Positions 52,156 through 63,009 are shown, counted from the stretch's first letter. The stretch is DNA of 64,000 bases from Devosia sp. Leaf420 (GCF_001425445.1 NZ_LMQU01000001.1:497221-561220), one strand, 5' to 3'. The notes: generated by a model from the sequence alone, not told the origin. Numbers and translations are program-made.

Positions 52156-52590
52156 TCAGATACTCGGGGCGAGAAGAATTTTACCCACGAGCCATAGCCA
52201 GAAGAGCACCAGCACCGCAAGACCGGCCGAATAGACCATGAAGCGATGGAGCACATGATTGCTGGTGATGTGGATGGCGGCATGAACATAGCGCAGGACG
52301 ACGAAAGCCCAGGCAAAGAGCACTTCAACCCAGCCAACGAAGCCGATCTGTAGCGCGAGAAGCGCGGCGACGAAGAAGAGAATGGGGAGCTGGAACTGAT
52401 TGTCGAAATTGTTCGACAGCAGCCTGGCGCGCAGCGGATAGGCCGAACGCTCGACGGCAATGTCGGCCATCGGGATTTCGCCGCTTATCACGCGTGGCAC
52501 GCGCTCGCGACCCATCATGACGAGGATGGCGACCGCAAGGAGAACCTGGGCGGCCATGGCGAGGACGAGGAGTTTTTCGGTAAGGGGCAT
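52156..52590 (-). CDS. MAPEG family membrane protein
   Basis: This 144-residue protein has four predicted membrane helices, with ARLLSNNFDNQFQLPILFFVAALLALQ (about 54-80) and RYVHAAIHITSNHVLHRFMVYSAGLAVLVLFWLWL (about 100-134). These are the MAPEG signatures (eicosanoid and glutathione metabolism fold). Bacterial members are mostly uncharacterised. It starts just upstream of the methyltransferase gene with a three-base gap, so the two are co-transcribed. Confidence 0.88.
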   Translation of the reverse strand: MPLTEKLLVLAMAAQVLLAVAILVMMGRERVPRVISGEIPMADIAVERSAYPLRARLLSNNFDNQFQLPILFFVAALLALQIGFVGWVEVLFAWAFVVLRYVHAAIHITSNHVLHRFMVYSAGLAVLVLFWLWLVGKILLAPSI

Positions 52591-52703
52591 GGCAGGGTCC
52601 GGTCGATTGCGCTGAGGCAGTAACGGGGCGGAACGCAAAATGGTTTGGCGGGGAACGCAGATGGGGGTGACCGCCGTTGCCTTGGCAAACGAGGAGCAAG
52701 GCC

Positions 52704-53042
52704 ATGGCCCAGGACGATCACGAGGATATCTACAAGCAGTTTTCCGAGGCGGTGAACATGACGCCGGCCAAAATCGACAAGTGGCTTGAGACTGAGGAGA
52801 GCAAGGAAGTCGGTTGGCCGAAGGACGGCGACAAGGAGTCCGTCGGGCACCATTCGGGACGGCGGATTGTCGAGATCAAGCACAAGAAAAAGGCCGACCT
52901 GACCGACGCGGACTATGCGCATATGAAGAAGGTGGTCGGCTATGTGCATCGGCATCTGGCGCAGAAGCCCAAGGGCGACATCAAGGAAACCCCTTGGCGC
53001 TATTCGCTGATGAATTGGGGGCATGACCCGCTGACCGACTGA
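52704..53042 (+). CDS. DUF3140 family protein
   Basis: This 112-residue charged soluble protein matches DUF3140: FSEAVNMTPAKIDKWLETEESKEVGWPKDGDKESVGHHSGRRIVEIKHKKKADLTDADYAHMKKVVGYVHRHLAQKP. The family often sits beside stress or DNA-related genes, and its role is unknown. ATG 52704 with GGAG upstream is used. It converges on guaB, 17 bases away. Confidence 0.88.
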   Translation: MAQDDHEDIYKQFSEAVNMTPAKIDKWLETEESKEVGWPKDGDKESVGHHSGRRIVEIKHKKKADLTDADYAHMKKVVGYVHRHLAQKPKGDIKETPWRYSLMNWGHDPLTD

Positions 53043-53059
53043 CCAGCGGGCCGAAACGG

Positions 53060-54592
<1,533 letters not shown>

Positions 54593-54909
54593 TCAGAGAT
54601 GATGGAATATGAACCGGCGGAGCAAAGCTGCGGGTTCAGGTTGGCGAGGGTCAATAGCATCGGGGCCTCGGCTTGCATAGGGCCGCGCGGGACGGGAGGA
54701 ATGCGTTTGGGCACCTAGCTCAACTGGGTCCCAAGTGCTATCAGGAAAAGGTTTGGGGCATTGAAAGCGCGGACGTTTTCCCAAAAGCCTCTCTGGCGGC
54801 ACGAAAATCCTGCCTTGGCATGCCACTATTGACTGGCGCCGCCCGTTTCATCGGCTCATAGTCTCCAGGTCGCATTCGCGGCATTTTCCGATTCATAGGG
54901 ATTGGTCCC
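54593..54909. other. Intergenic region between guaB and the DHA2 pair
   Basis: These 317 bases separate the divergent guaB and first DHA2-type gene. I see no gene. AGGGA shortly before the TTG start at 54910 can serve as ribosome-binding site. A TTGACT near 54830 is a possible -35, but no good -10 follows at 17 bases. Confidence 0.4.
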
Positions 54910-56298
54910 TTGATCCGCGTTACACCGCTCATTCTGGCGGTCGCCCTGTTCATGGAACAGATGGACTCGACCGTCATCGCCACGTCCCTGCCCGCTATCG
55001 CCGCCGATATCGGCAGCGATCCTATTGCGCTGAAACTGGCGCTGACGGCGTATTTCGTGGCGCTGGCGATCTTTATCCCCTTGAGTGGATGGATGGCCGA
55101 CCGGTTCGGCGCCAAGAACATTTTCCGGCTCGCGATCTTCATCTTCATGCTCGGCTCGCTCGCCTGCTCTTTTGCGTTTTCGCTCGAGAGTTTCGTGATC
55201 TCGCGGTTCTTCCAGGGGATCGGCTCATCGATGATGACGCCGGTCGGGCGCTTGCTGCTGGTGCGCTCGACACCGCGCAATGAACTGGTTTCGGCCATGG
55301 CCTGGCTGACGGTGCCTGCGCTGATCGCGCCGGTGACCGGGCCGCTGATCGGCGGGTTTTTGACGACCTATCTCTCGTGGCACTGGATTTTCTGGATCAA
55401 TATTCCGATCGGCATTGCCGGGATCATCCTTGCTGGAATTTTCCTCCAGGTGCCGGATGAGCGAACGCCGCGGCCGGTCGATCTCATCGGTTTTTTTATT
55501 GCCTCGGTGGCATTTTCGGGCACCGTGTTTGGGCTCTCGGTGATCAGCCTTCCCGCGCTGCCGATCATCTACGGTTATCTGACGATCGCGGTGGGCGTCA
55601 CGGCGGGGATCTTCTATTTTCTCCACGCCAAGCGGGCGCCCTATCCGCTGCTCGACCCAAAGCTTCTTCGCCACCGCTATTTTCGATCCTCGATCACGGG
55701 AGGCTCGTTCTTCCGCGTCGGGGTTGGCGCCATTCCGTTTCTGTTGCCGCTCATGTTGCAACTTGGTTTTGGGCTCACCCCGTTTCAATCGGGTGCCATT
55801 ACGTTCGTGTCCGCCATCGGCGCGATCGTAAGTAAATTTCTCACCGAATGGCTCTACGCCCGGTTCGGCTTTCCGCGCGTCCTGGGCCTAGCCGCGATCT
55901 TCGGCGGACTGTTGATCGCGGCGCAGGGCATGTTCACGGCCACGACGCCCGTGCCGATCATGATGGCCGTTTTGGTCGGTGGCGGTGTCTTGCGCTCGGT
56001 CTTCTTCACCGGGTCCAATGCGCTCGGCTATGCCGACGTATCGGACGAGGAAGCCAGTCAGGCGACCGCTATCGTCGCGGTGTGCCAGCAGCTATCGGTG
56101 GCTTTCGGCGTCGCCGTGGCCGGCGGAATTCTCGAAGTGTCCAGCCGCTTCACCGGCGGACATCTCTCGGTACTCAATTTCCAGATCGCCTTCTTTACGG
56201 TGGGCGCCCTCAGCGCCCTCGCCAGCGTCGTTTATCTCACCCTACCCAAGAACGCCGGCGCCGATGTTTCGGGCCACCGCCGCTATATCAAGGAGTAG
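54910..56298 (+). CDS. DHA2-type MFS multidrug transporter, first of a tandem pair
   Basis: This 462-residue protein has about 14 membrane helices and starts RVTPLILAVALFMEQMDSTVIATSLPAIAADIG, a DHA2-family opening with the conserved acidic Asp in helix 1. The A-motif is GWMADRFGAKNIF and the antiporter motif C-like segment is LIAPVTGPLIGGFLTTYLSWHWIFWINIPIG. It is a proton-driven efflux pump by family. The start codon is TTG. No adaptor (EmrA-like) gene is nearby, unlike many DHA2 systems. The next gene is a close paralogue. Confidence 0.9.
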   Translation: MIRVTPLILAVALFMEQMDSTVIATSLPAIAADIGSDPIALKLALTAYFVALAIFIPLSGWMADRFGAKNIFRLAIFIFMLGSLACSFAFSLESFVISRFFQGIGSSMMTPVGRLLLVRSTPRNELVSAMAWLTVPALIAPVTGPLIGGFLTTYLSWHWIFWINIPIGIAGIILAGIFLQVPDERTPRPVDLIGFFIASVAFSGTVFGLSVISLPALPIIYGYLTIAVGVTAGIFYFLHAKRAPYPLLDPKLLRHRYFRSSITGGSFFRVGVGAIPFLLPLMLQLGFGLTPFQSGAITFVSAIGAIVSKFLTEWLYARFGFPRVLGLAAIFGGLLIAAQGMFTATTPVPIMMAVLVGGGVLRSVFFTGSNALGYADVSDEEASQATAIVAVCQQLSVAFGVAVAGGILEVSSRFTGGHLSVLNFQIAFFTVGALSALASVVYLTLPKNAGADVSGHRRYIKE

Positions 56299-56326
56299 CG
56301 GCGGCTCAGCCGGCGCCTGATCTGTC

Positions 56327-57712
56327 GTGAACCGTAGTACACCCCTGATCCTCGCCACGGCCCTGTTCATGGAAAACATGGACTCGACCGTCATCGCGAC
56401 CTCGCTCGCCGCCATCGCCGCCGATATCGGCACCGATCCGATTTCGTTGAAACTCGCGCTAACGGCCTATCTCGTCGCGCTCGCCATCTTCATCCCCATT
56501 TCGAGCTGGATGGCCGACCGCTTTGGCGCACGCCGCGTGTTTCGCATCGCCATGCTGGTCTTCATGATCGGCTCGATCTGCTGTGCTTTTTCCGGCTCCC
56601 TGGCGCAGTTCGTTGGCGCTCGCTTCATCCAAGGGATGGGCGGGGCGATGATGGGACCCGTGGCGCGACTGGTTCTGGTGCGCGCCACGCCGCGGCATCA
56701 ATTGGTCGACGCCATGGCCTGGCTGACCATTCCGGCGCTGATCGGCCCGATCGTCGGGCCGCCCTTTGGCGGATTTCTGACGACCTATTTCTCGTGGCAC
56801 TGGATTTTCATCATCAATGTGCCGATCGGAATTTTGGGCATCGTGTTGGTCGGCTTCGCGCTGCCCAACGAACATCGCAACAAGCCCCGCAATATCGATG
56901 GACCGGGCTTCGTGCTGGCAGGTCTCGCCTTTGCGCTCTTCGCCTTCGGCTGCTCCGTCGTCAGCCTGCCTGCCCTGCCTCCGATTTACGGCGTCATCTC
57001 GGCCATTGCCGGCATGGTGCTCGGGGTCTTCTACACGCGCCACGCGCTGCGCACGGAATTTCCGCTCCTTGATTTGCGGCTCTTGCGGGTGCGAACCTTC
57101 CGCATCGCCATCGTCGCCGGCACATTCTTCCGCCTTGGGCAGGGCGCGACGCCGTTTCTCTTTCCGCTGATGCTGCAATTGACGTTTGGCTTCTCGCCCT
57201 TTGAAAGCGGCATGGTGACCTTTGTCGGCGCGATCGGCGCGCTGGTCGCCAAATTCGCCGCCAATTGGATGTTTGCCCATTGGGGTTTCAAATATCCGCT
57301 CGTTTGGTCGACGGCGATTTCAGCGGCTGGCATTTATGCGATGGGGCTCTACACGCCTGAAACGCCTATCCCGCTGATCCTCGCGCTGCTGACCTTTATC
57401 GGCTTTTGGCAATCGACATTCTGGACCGGCTCCAACGCCTTCACCTTCGCCGATATCGAAGACAAGGACGCCGGCCAGGCCAATGTGATCAGTCAGGTCT
57501 GGGGCCAGTTGATGTTTGCCATGGGCGTTGCTGTGGGCGGGGGAACCTTGGAACTCGTACACCGGATGCGCGGCGGCGGCGAACTGGCGCTGATCGACTT
57601 CCACATTGCGTTCTATGTGGTCGGGACCGTGGGGCTGCTGGCGACAGTGCTGTTCCTGTCGCTGCCCAAGAATGCCGGGCATCAATTGCTCAAAAACCCA
57701 CGCCCGCACTGA
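56327..57712 (+). CDS. DHA2-type MFS multidrug transporter, second of a tandem pair
   Basis: This 461-residue protein has the same helix layout as its neighbour and clear identity over its whole length (STPLILATALFMENMDSTVIATSLAAIAADIG, SWMADRFGARRVF, GPIVGPPFGGFLTTYFSWHWIFIINVPIG). The GTG start lies 28 bases after the first gene. The two arose by tandem duplication and then diverged. They may act as a heteromer or have split substrates. The 3' side faces rlmE. Confidence 0.9.
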   Translation: MNRSTPLILATALFMENMDSTVIATSLAAIAADIGTDPISLKLALTAYLVALAIFIPISSWMADRFGARRVFRIAMLVFMIGSICCAFSGSLAQFVGARFIQGMGGAMMGPVARLVLVRATPRHQLVDAMAWLTIPALIGPIVGPPFGGFLTTYFSWHWIFIINVPIGILGIVLVGFALPNEHRNKPRNIDGPGFVLAGLAFALFAFGCSVVSLPALPPIYGVISAIAGMVLGVFYTRHALRTEFPLLDLRLLRVRTFRIAIVAGTFFRLGQGATPFLFPLMLQLTFGFSPFESGMVTFVGAIGALVAKFAANWMFAHWGFKYPLVWSTAISAAGIYAMGLYTPETPIPLILALLTFIGFWQSTFWTGSNAFTFADIEDKDAGQANVISQVWGQLMFAMGVAVGGGTLELVHRMRGGGELALIDFHIAFYVVGTVGLLATVLFLSLPKNAGHQLLKNPRPH

Positions 57713-57848
57713 CTCGAGTGTGACCCTCAAGACTTTGTGCTGAGGTGTGCAGCAAAGCGCATCTGGATGAGGGCCAATGACAAAGACGCGTCATTCGCCT
57801 TCGGTCTCACCCCGCCATTCGGGCATAGCCCTCATGGCCTCGTCGCCT

Positions 57849-57873
57849 GAAATCACTCCACTGGAGTGATTTC
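57849..57873. repeat. Perfect palindrome at the 3' end of rlmE
   Basis: A 12-base perfect inverted repeat with a single central base, GAAATCACTCCA-C-TGGAGTGATTTC, spans the last codons and stop of rlmE (stop at 57853-57855). No U-tract follows, so a terminator role is doubtful; a protein-binding or RNA-processing site is possible. Confidence 0.5.
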
Positions 57874-58590
57874 GCCTTCGGCCGGCGCCGAGCCCTTAAA
57901 GCCCTTGGCGACCAGATAAGCTTCAGCCGACTCGCTGCGGCTCGATGGTGGCTTGACGTGCATGGTGGTCTTGAAGTGGCGCTTGAGCATATGCAGCAGC
58001 TCATGCTCGGTGCCACCCTGAAAGACCTTGGCAACGAAAGAGCCGCCGGGATTGAGCACCTGGATCGCGAAATCGGCAGCGATCTCGATCAGATGGACGA
58101 TGCGCAAGTGGTCCGTCGGGCGATGACCAGTCGTCGGCCAGGCCATGTCGCTGATAACCGCGTCGGCCTTGTGACCGCCGAGAGCGGCAAACAGCATTTC
58201 GGGCGCGTCGTCCTCGGTGAAATCCTTCTGGAGAAGGACGACGCCAGGGATCGGGTCCATTTCGAGATAATCGATGCCGATGACCAAGGGATTTTCGGCC
58301 GTCGAACCCACGGCCTTGGCCGCAACCTGCGACCAGCCGCCGGGCGCCGCGCCAAGATCGACGACGCGCATCCCCTTCTTGAAGAGCTTCTGCTTTTCGT
58401 CAATTTCCTTGATCTTGAAGGCCGCGCGCGAGCGTAAACCTTCGGAACGGGCACGGGCGACATAGGGGTCATTGAGCTGGCGCTGCAGCCATTTCGTGGA
58501 CGAGGTCGTGCGTCCCTTGGCCGTCTTGAGCCGAATTTTGAGGTCACGGTCGGATTTGCGTCCGCCTGTGCCGAGGGCTTTATCCACCAT
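57853..58590 (-). CDS. rlmE: 23S rRNA (U2552) 2'-O-methyltransferase
   Basis: This 245-residue FtsJ/RrmJ-family enzyme methylates U2552 in the ribosomal A-loop. The K-D-K-E tetrad is visible as Lys59 ([10 protein letters not shown]), Asp148 (VISDMAW), Lys188 (FVAKVFQG) and Glu223 ([13 protein letters not shown]). The SAM loop is [19 protein letters not shown] 58590 is used because a longer frame to 58641 lies inside ppx/gppA. The two genes overlap by 11 bases. Confidence 0.96.
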   Translation of the reverse strand: MVDKALGTGGRKSDRDLKIRLKTAKGRTTSSTKWLQRQLNDPYVARARSEGLRSRAAFKIKEIDEKQKLFKKGMRVVDLGAAPGGWSQVAAKAVGSTAENPLVIGIDYLEMDPIPGVVLLQKDFTEDDAPEMLFAALGGHKADAVISDMAWPTTGHRPTDHLRIVHLIEIAADFAIQVLNPGGSFVAKVFQGGTEHELLHMLKRHFKTTMHVKPPSSRSESAEAYLVAKGFKGSAPAEGEITPVE

Positions 58591-59752
58591 GTCCGTTCCT
58601 CCGCTTGGGGCGGCTCGGCCGCTTGTGAACCTTATCTGCATCCATCAGGGAAATCAGGATGCCTTCGCGCAAGCCACGATCGGCCACGCGCACGCGCTCG
58701 GTCGGCCATTCGCGCCGAATGGCTTCGAAAATGGCGCAGCCCGGCAAAACCAGATCGGCGCGATCCCGGCCAATGCAGGGATGGGTGACGCGACGATCAA
58801 ACGGCATATTGAGCAGCACACGCATGATCTCGTCGACCTCGCCGCTCTTGAGCCAGAGACCATCGACCTTTTGGCGCTCATAGCGCTCAAGCCCGAGGTG
58901 AAGACCGGCAAGCGTCGTAACCGTGCCCGAGGTGCCGATCAAATGCACCGGATGGGTCGCGATCATCTGGCGAAGCTTTTCGCGGCCGCGGAACTGCTTG
59001 AGATGCTCTGCAACGAAAGCAACCATCGCCTCGAACACCTCTGGCGTCACATCGACGCCGCCAAAGCGTTCGGCGATGGAAACGACACCCACCGGCAGCG
59101 ACTGCCAGGAGCGGATCGAGGCCGACATGCGGCCCTGCGAGCGGGGACGGCCACCGCGAAAATCGAGCCAGGCCAGTTCAGACGAACCACCGCCGATATC
59201 GAACATCAACGCGCCCTGGGCGCTATCGTCGATGAGGTCGGCACAACCCGTGACGGCGAGCTCGGCCTCGGTACGACGATCGACGATTTCGAGCTCGATG
59301 CCGAGCTCGTCCTTCACGCGACCGAGAAATTCCGGGCCGTTTTCAGCAGCACGGCAGGCTTCGGTCGCAATCAACCGCATGCGCGTCGGCTGGTGGTCGC
59401 GCAGCTTGTTGCGGCACTGTTTCAGCGCCTCCATGGTGCGTTCCATTGCGGCATCGCCAAGGCGCCCCGTGACCGAAACCCCTTCGCCGAGGCGCACGAT
59501 GCGGGTGAAGCCGTCGAGCACACGAAAACCGTGGTCATGCGGGCGGGCAATCAGCAGGCGGCAGTTATTGGTCCCAAGATCGAGCGCTGCATAAAGCGGC
59601 CCTCGTGCGCGCCTTGGCGCATGCGACGTCCGCGGCTCCGCCTGATGTGGCGCAGCCGAGCCCCTTTCCTTCCGATCGGGGCCGGAAGGCGTGCGGAGCG
59701 CCGTGCCGGTCCGGGCGACCGACAGGGCAGCGGACCGATTCGAATCGGTCAC
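58580..59752 (-). CDS. Ppx/GppA family exopolyphosphatase
   Basis: This 390-residue sugar-kinase-fold phosphatase cleaves polyphosphate ends and, in GppA-type members, pppGpp. PHOSPHATE 1 is [15 protein letters not shown] (55-69), followed by [38 protein letters not shown] and [15 protein letters not shown]. It lacks the C-terminal HD domain of the long enzymes. The first ~50 residues are a basic low-complexity extension. The start is GTG at 59752 with AGGAG eight bases upstream. It is coupled to rlmE, a common pair in alphaproteobacteria. Confidence 0.92.
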   Translation of the reverse strand: MTDSNRSAALSVARTGTALRTPSGPDRKERGSAAPHQAEPRTSHAPRRARGPLYAALDLGTNNCRLLIARPHDHGFRVLDGFTRIVRLGEGVSVTGRLGDAAMERTMEALKQCRNKLRDHQPTRMRLIATEACRAAENGPEFLGRVKDELGIELEIVDRRTEAELAVTGCADLIDDSAQGALMFDIGGGSSELAWLDFRGGRPRSQGRMSASIRSWQSLPVGVVSIAERFGGVDVTPEVFEAMVAFVAEHLKQFRGREKLRQMIATHPVHLIGTSGTVTTLAGLHLGLERYERQKVDGLWLKSGEVDEIMRVLLNMPFDRRVTHPCIGRDRADLVLPGCAIFEAIRREWPTERVRVADRGLREGILISLMDADKVHKRPSRPKRRNGHGG

Positions 59753-59993
59753 TTGGTTCTCCTGACGCTGCGCGGTCGCTGGCCAGCATTGCCGGCCGCG
59801 CCCAAGGCGCAGCTTTTGTGTTGCATTGTTGAAAAAGACGGTACTTGAACGGGACGCCGAGCGCAATGCACACATTCATTGTGCAAACCTGCGCCCTACC
59901 CGCTTGCAATCCGCTTCTGCTTTGTCTAATGGAAAGCCGCGCCGCCAAGAAGCTCAGGCTTCACCACCGAAGCGGTCGGCCAGCAGGCCCTGC

Positions 59994-60067
59994 TGGGGAA
60001 TAGTTCAACGGTAGAACAGCGGACTCTGACTCCGTCGATCTTGGTTCGAATCCAGGTTCCCCAGCCA
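59994..60067 (+). tRNA. tRNA-Gln (CTG)
   Basis: The 74-base sequence folds as a complete tRNA. The acceptor stem is TGGGGAA/TTCCCCA, the D-arm is GTTCAACGGTAGAAC, and the anticodon arm GGACTCTGACTCC has CTG in a T-CTG-A context. The T-arm is TTGGTTCGAATCCAG, with discriminator G and encoded CCA. CTG decodes CAG glutamine. No integrase follows it. Confidence 0.95.
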
Positions 60068-60196
60068 AAACTTCCTGCATTTATCGAAAAGCTAAGCGGT
60101 CTGTGCTTTGTGTGATTGTTTCACACATTCCGACTCAACCGAAAGTTGACGGCCTGCGTCTCGAAGCTTTGCATCACCGCAGCGAGGCGTTGGGCT

Positions 60197-60661
60197 TTAG
60201 GTCCAATCCTGGAGTTGCGCCAGGTACCCTTCCGGAAACCCGTGCATGGATGCGCCGTCGCGTAGGTGCCGGAGATAGGCTGCGTTGGGGCGGTGTGCGC
60301 CATCCTGCGCTACAGCGATATAGGTCTGCACTAGATGCGGCCGGCCATCGACTAGCACCTCGATCTCCACCCGATTGTAGCTATTGAGCTCTGCCGCCCG
60401 CTCGACAACAAAATCTTCGTAGGCGTCGAGGCGCTCGATATTCTCAGCCGAGAGCCTATAGACCACGCCCAGTGTCTCGGCGCCCGGTCGCGGCGTGATG
60501 GAGGCGACGCCGCATTCGCGAGTGACCGAATGTCGCGGGAAGCAAAGCACGTGGTCCGCCAAAACCCCGATGCCGACGACTTCGGCTCCAGGGCAGCGTG
60601 CCTGCATTTGCGCGAGGTCCATGTTGGAGCCATAGGCGAAATAGAGAAAGTGCTGTTTCAT
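60197..60661 (-). CDS. Gamma-glutamylcyclotransferase-like (AIG2) protein
   Basis: This 154-residue protein has the GGCT/AIG2 substrate-binding motif YFAYGSNMD (7-15) and the catalytic Glu82 in RLDAYEDFV (78-86). The family releases 5-oxoproline from gamma-glutamyl amines, peptides or glutathione. The start overlaps the stop of the upstream DUF1028 gene, so translation is coupled. A role in gamma-glutamyl peptide breakdown would suit the nearby peptide importer. Confidence 0.9.
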   Translation of the reverse strand: MKQHFLYFAYGSNMDLAQMQARCPGAEVVGIGVLADHVLCFPRHSVTRECGVASITPRPGAETLGVVYRLSAENIERLDAYEDFVVERAAELNSYNRVEIEVLVDGRPHLVQTYIAVAQDGAHRPNAAYLRHLRDGASMHGFPEGYLAQLQDWT

Positions 60662-61293
60662 CGCCTCGGCACTTCGGCGACGAACTCAGCATAGGAGCCA
60701 GAGGTCGCTAGCCCCAGCAGATGATCCAGCGCCGCTAAAGGATCATCGGCGGCATCGATCCTGAGGTCGAGATCGGGATAGGCTTGGCTCCCCTGTACCA
60801 GCAGGGCGGACGAACGGACGCCACGGCTGTCGCCCCCCGCCGCTGCACCTGCCAAGAGCGCGTCGAGCAGTGCCCGCGCCAGGTTGCCCTCCGCCGCGCG
60901 AAACGCTGCCATCATGTTCTCGATCACGGCGCGACCCGTCAGCATGTTGCCTGCCACCGCGACATTGGTGTCCAGCACATGCCCTGCAAACCCAATGCAG
61001 TCCGACCCGGTCCAACCCGCCGTCCGCCCGACAGCGTCGACCAACACCACCTGACGCCGATTGGCCTCGACGTCATTTGTGAGCGCCGCCGCCAGCGCCG
61101 CATCGGCTGGTTGGCCATCGAGCAGCGCCAGCGCATCGATCGCAAGGTACGGATTAGTCATCGCCTGCGTCGCCGCCGCGCCCATTTTGCCCCGCACATG
61201 AGGCACCAGCGCACCCACCATCGGACCGGCCGTTGCTGTCGCCACTCCGAAGGCGCCACTGACCGGATCACGCGCAATTATGGAAAACGTCAT
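60658..61293 (-). CDS. DUF1028 family putative Ntn-hydrolase
   Basis: This 211-residue protein has the DUF1028 pattern: a start MTFSIIARDPVSGAFGVATATAGPMVGALVPHVRGKMGAAATQAMTNP, then GSDCIGFAGHVLDTNVAVAGNMLTG and GDSRGVRSSALLVQG. Structural studies of the family suggest an Ntn-hydrolase-like fold, so a peptidase or amidase role is likely but unproved. The GAGGA Shine-Dalgarno is well placed. It is divergent from the ABC transporter genes and coupled to the GGCT gene by ATGA. Confidence 0.9.
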   Translation of the reverse strand: MTFSIIARDPVSGAFGVATATAGPMVGALVPHVRGKMGAAATQAMTNPYLAIDALALLDGQPADAALAAALTNDVEANRRQVVLVDAVGRTAGWTGSDCIGFAGHVLDTNVAVAGNMLTGRAVIENMMAAFRAAEGNLARALLDALLAGAAAGGDSRGVRSSALLVQGSQAYPDLDLRIDAADDPLAALDHLLGLATSGSYAEFVAEVPRR

Positions 61294-61319
61294 TCGGGCA
61301 TCCTCGCAGGCAAAGAAGA

Positions 61320-61367
61320 TTTATCATCATAAATTGACATGGTGCAAATTTATGCTGATAAATTGAC
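61320..61367. promoter_or_regulatory. Two direct operator-like repeats overlapping a promoter
   Basis: TTTATCATCATAAATTGAC (61320-61338) and TTTATGCTGATAAATTGAC (61349-61367) match at 16 of 19 bases, and each contains a TTTAT-N4-ATAAA dyad. Their starts are 29 bases apart, close to three helical turns. A promoter TTGACA (61334-61339), 17 bases, GATAAA (61357-61362) overlaps both, pointing to the ABC transporter. The site also lies 27-74 bases upstream of the divergent DUF1028 start, so one regulator could control both. Confidence 0.6.
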
Positions 61368-61431
61368 CATGCTCTGCTGCATAGCGCAACCGCACGGCAA
61401 GGGCGAGGGAACGCAAGGAGAGGTTTTCACT

Positions 61432-63000
61432 ATGATCCGCACATGGAAAGGCGTCGCGGCGCTGCTTTTGGCCGCCACTTCGCTCAGCTTTGTTTCGCCG
61501 GCGTTCGCTCAGACGCCGCCCAACATCCTCGTCATCGGCCAGATCGCCGAACCGGCTTCGCTCGATCCGCATGTCTCGACCGCCGCCAACGATTTCCGCA
61601 TCGCCGTCAACATCTACGACGGCCTCGTGCGCAACACGCCCGGCACGCTCGAAATCGAACCGGCGCTGGCCACCGACTGGACCATTTCCGACGATGGCCT
61701 CGAATACACCTTCAATCTGCGCGAAGGCGTGACCTTCCACGACGGCACCCCGTTCAATGCTGAAGCGGTGAAATTCAACTTCGATCGCATGCTGAAGGAA
61801 GACCATCCCTTCGCGTCGACAGGCCCCTTCCCGCTCGCCTTCTTCTTTTCTTCGGTCAAGGACGTTGCGGTGGTGGATGACCTGACGGTCAAATTCACGC
61901 TCAACGAACCCTTTGCCCCGTTCATGAGCAATCTGGCCTCGCCCACTGGCCTCATCGTCTCGCCGGCCGCCGTCGAACAATATGGCAAGGATTACGGTCG
62001 CCATCCCGTCGGCACGGGCCCGTTCAAGTTCGAGGAATGGCAGTCCAATACCAGCGTCGTCGCCTCGCGCAACGATGCCTATTGGGATGGCGCCCCCTCG
62101 CTCGAAGCGGTCATCTTCCGCCCGATCACCGACGCCAATACCCGGGTTGCCGAAATGCTCTCGGGCGGCATCGACGTGCTGCTCGAAACCCCGCCCGACA
62201 ATGTTGCCCAGTTCCGCGACGACGCCAATTACCAGGTCGTCGAAGCCGTCGGCCCCCATGTCTGGTACGTGATGCTCAACGCCAAGGACGGTCCCTTTGC
62301 CGACAAGCGTGTGCGCCAGGCGGTGAACTACGCGGTCAACAAGGAAAGCCTCGTCAACGACGTGCTCCAGGGCACGGCAGACGTGTCCGCCGGCCCAATC
62401 CCGCCCGCCTTCAACTGGGCCTATAACGAAGACGTCGCGCCCTATCCCTATGATCCGGCAAAGGCCAAGGAACTCCTCGCCGAAGCTGGGGCGGAAGGCG
62501 CAAAACTCACCTTCCTCGTCACCGAAGGCGGCTCGGGCATGCTCGATCCCGTCCCCATGGGCACCGCTATCCAGGCCGATCTCGCGGCCGTCGGGCTCGA
62601 TGTCGAGATCAAGACCTATGAGTGGAACACCTTCCTCTCCGAGGTGAATCCCGGCCTCGAAGGCAAGGGCGACATGGCCGAAATGGCCTGGATGACCTCC
62701 GACCCCGACACCCTGCCCTTCCTGACCCTGCGCACAGCGGCCTTCCCGGCCGAAGGCGGCTTCAACTCGTCCTATTATTCCAACCCGGAAGTCGACGCCC
62801 TCCTCGACAAGGCGCGTCTCTCGACCGATCCTGCCGAGCGCGGCGAACTTTATAAGCAGGTCCAGGCCATCACCCACGAAGATGCCCCCTGGCTCTTCGT
62901 TGCCAACTGGAAGCAGAACGCCGTCGTCACCAGCGCCGTCGGTGATTTCGAACTGCAGCCGGACTTTTCTCTAGTTTTGCGAGATGTGACGAAGCAGTAA
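61432..63000 (+). CDS. Peptide-type ABC transporter substrate-binding protein (family 5)
   Basis: This 522-residue protein has a signal peptide ending at AFA (about residue 26). The family 5 solute-binding motif appears as ASLDPHVSTAANDFRIAVNIYDGLVR with TLEIEPALATDWTISDDGLEYTFNLREGVTFHDGTPFNAEAVKFNFDRM. It captures oligopeptides, dipeptides or related solutes in the periplasm for the permease that follows. ATG 61432 follows AAGGAGAGG. The 183 bases to the permease gene hold a palindromic repeat rather than a terminator. Confidence 0.95.
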   Translation: MIRTWKGVAALLLAATSLSFVSPAFAQTPPNILVIGQIAEPASLDPHVSTAANDFRIAVNIYDGLVRNTPGTLEIEPALATDWTISDDGLEYTFNLREGVTFHDGTPFNAEAVKFNFDRMLKEDHPFASTGPFPLAFFFSSVKDVAVVDDLTVKFTLNEPFAPFMSNLASPTGLIVSPAAVEQYGKDYGRHPVGTGPFKFEEWQSNTSVVASRNDAYWDGAPSLEAVIFRPITDANTRVAEMLSGGIDVLLETPPDNVAQFRDDANYQVVEAVGPHVWYVMLNAKDGPFADKRVRQAVNYAVNKESLVNDVLQGTADVSAGPIPPAFNWAYNEDVAPYPYDPAKAKELLAEAGAEGAKLTFLVTEGGSGMLDPVPMGTAIQADLAAVGLDVEIKTYEWNTFLSEVNPGLEGKGDMAEMAWMTSDPDTLPFLTLRTAAFPAEGGFNSSYYSNPEVDALLDKARLSTDPAERGELYKQVQAITHEDAPWLFVANWKQNAVVTSAVGDFELQPDFSLVLRDVTKQ

Positions 63001-63009
63001 ATCTGTGCC

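Noticed and set aside
59994..60196. tRNA-Gln as an integration site of a mobile element
   Set aside because: No integrase, no duplicated tRNA 3' end and no composition shift follow. The next genes are ordinary chromosomal ones.
61327..62877. 516-codon minus-strand open frame across the substrate-binding protein
   Set aside because: It is Gly/Asp/Glu/Arg-rich without domain pattern, opposite a clear family 5 binding protein with signal peptide.
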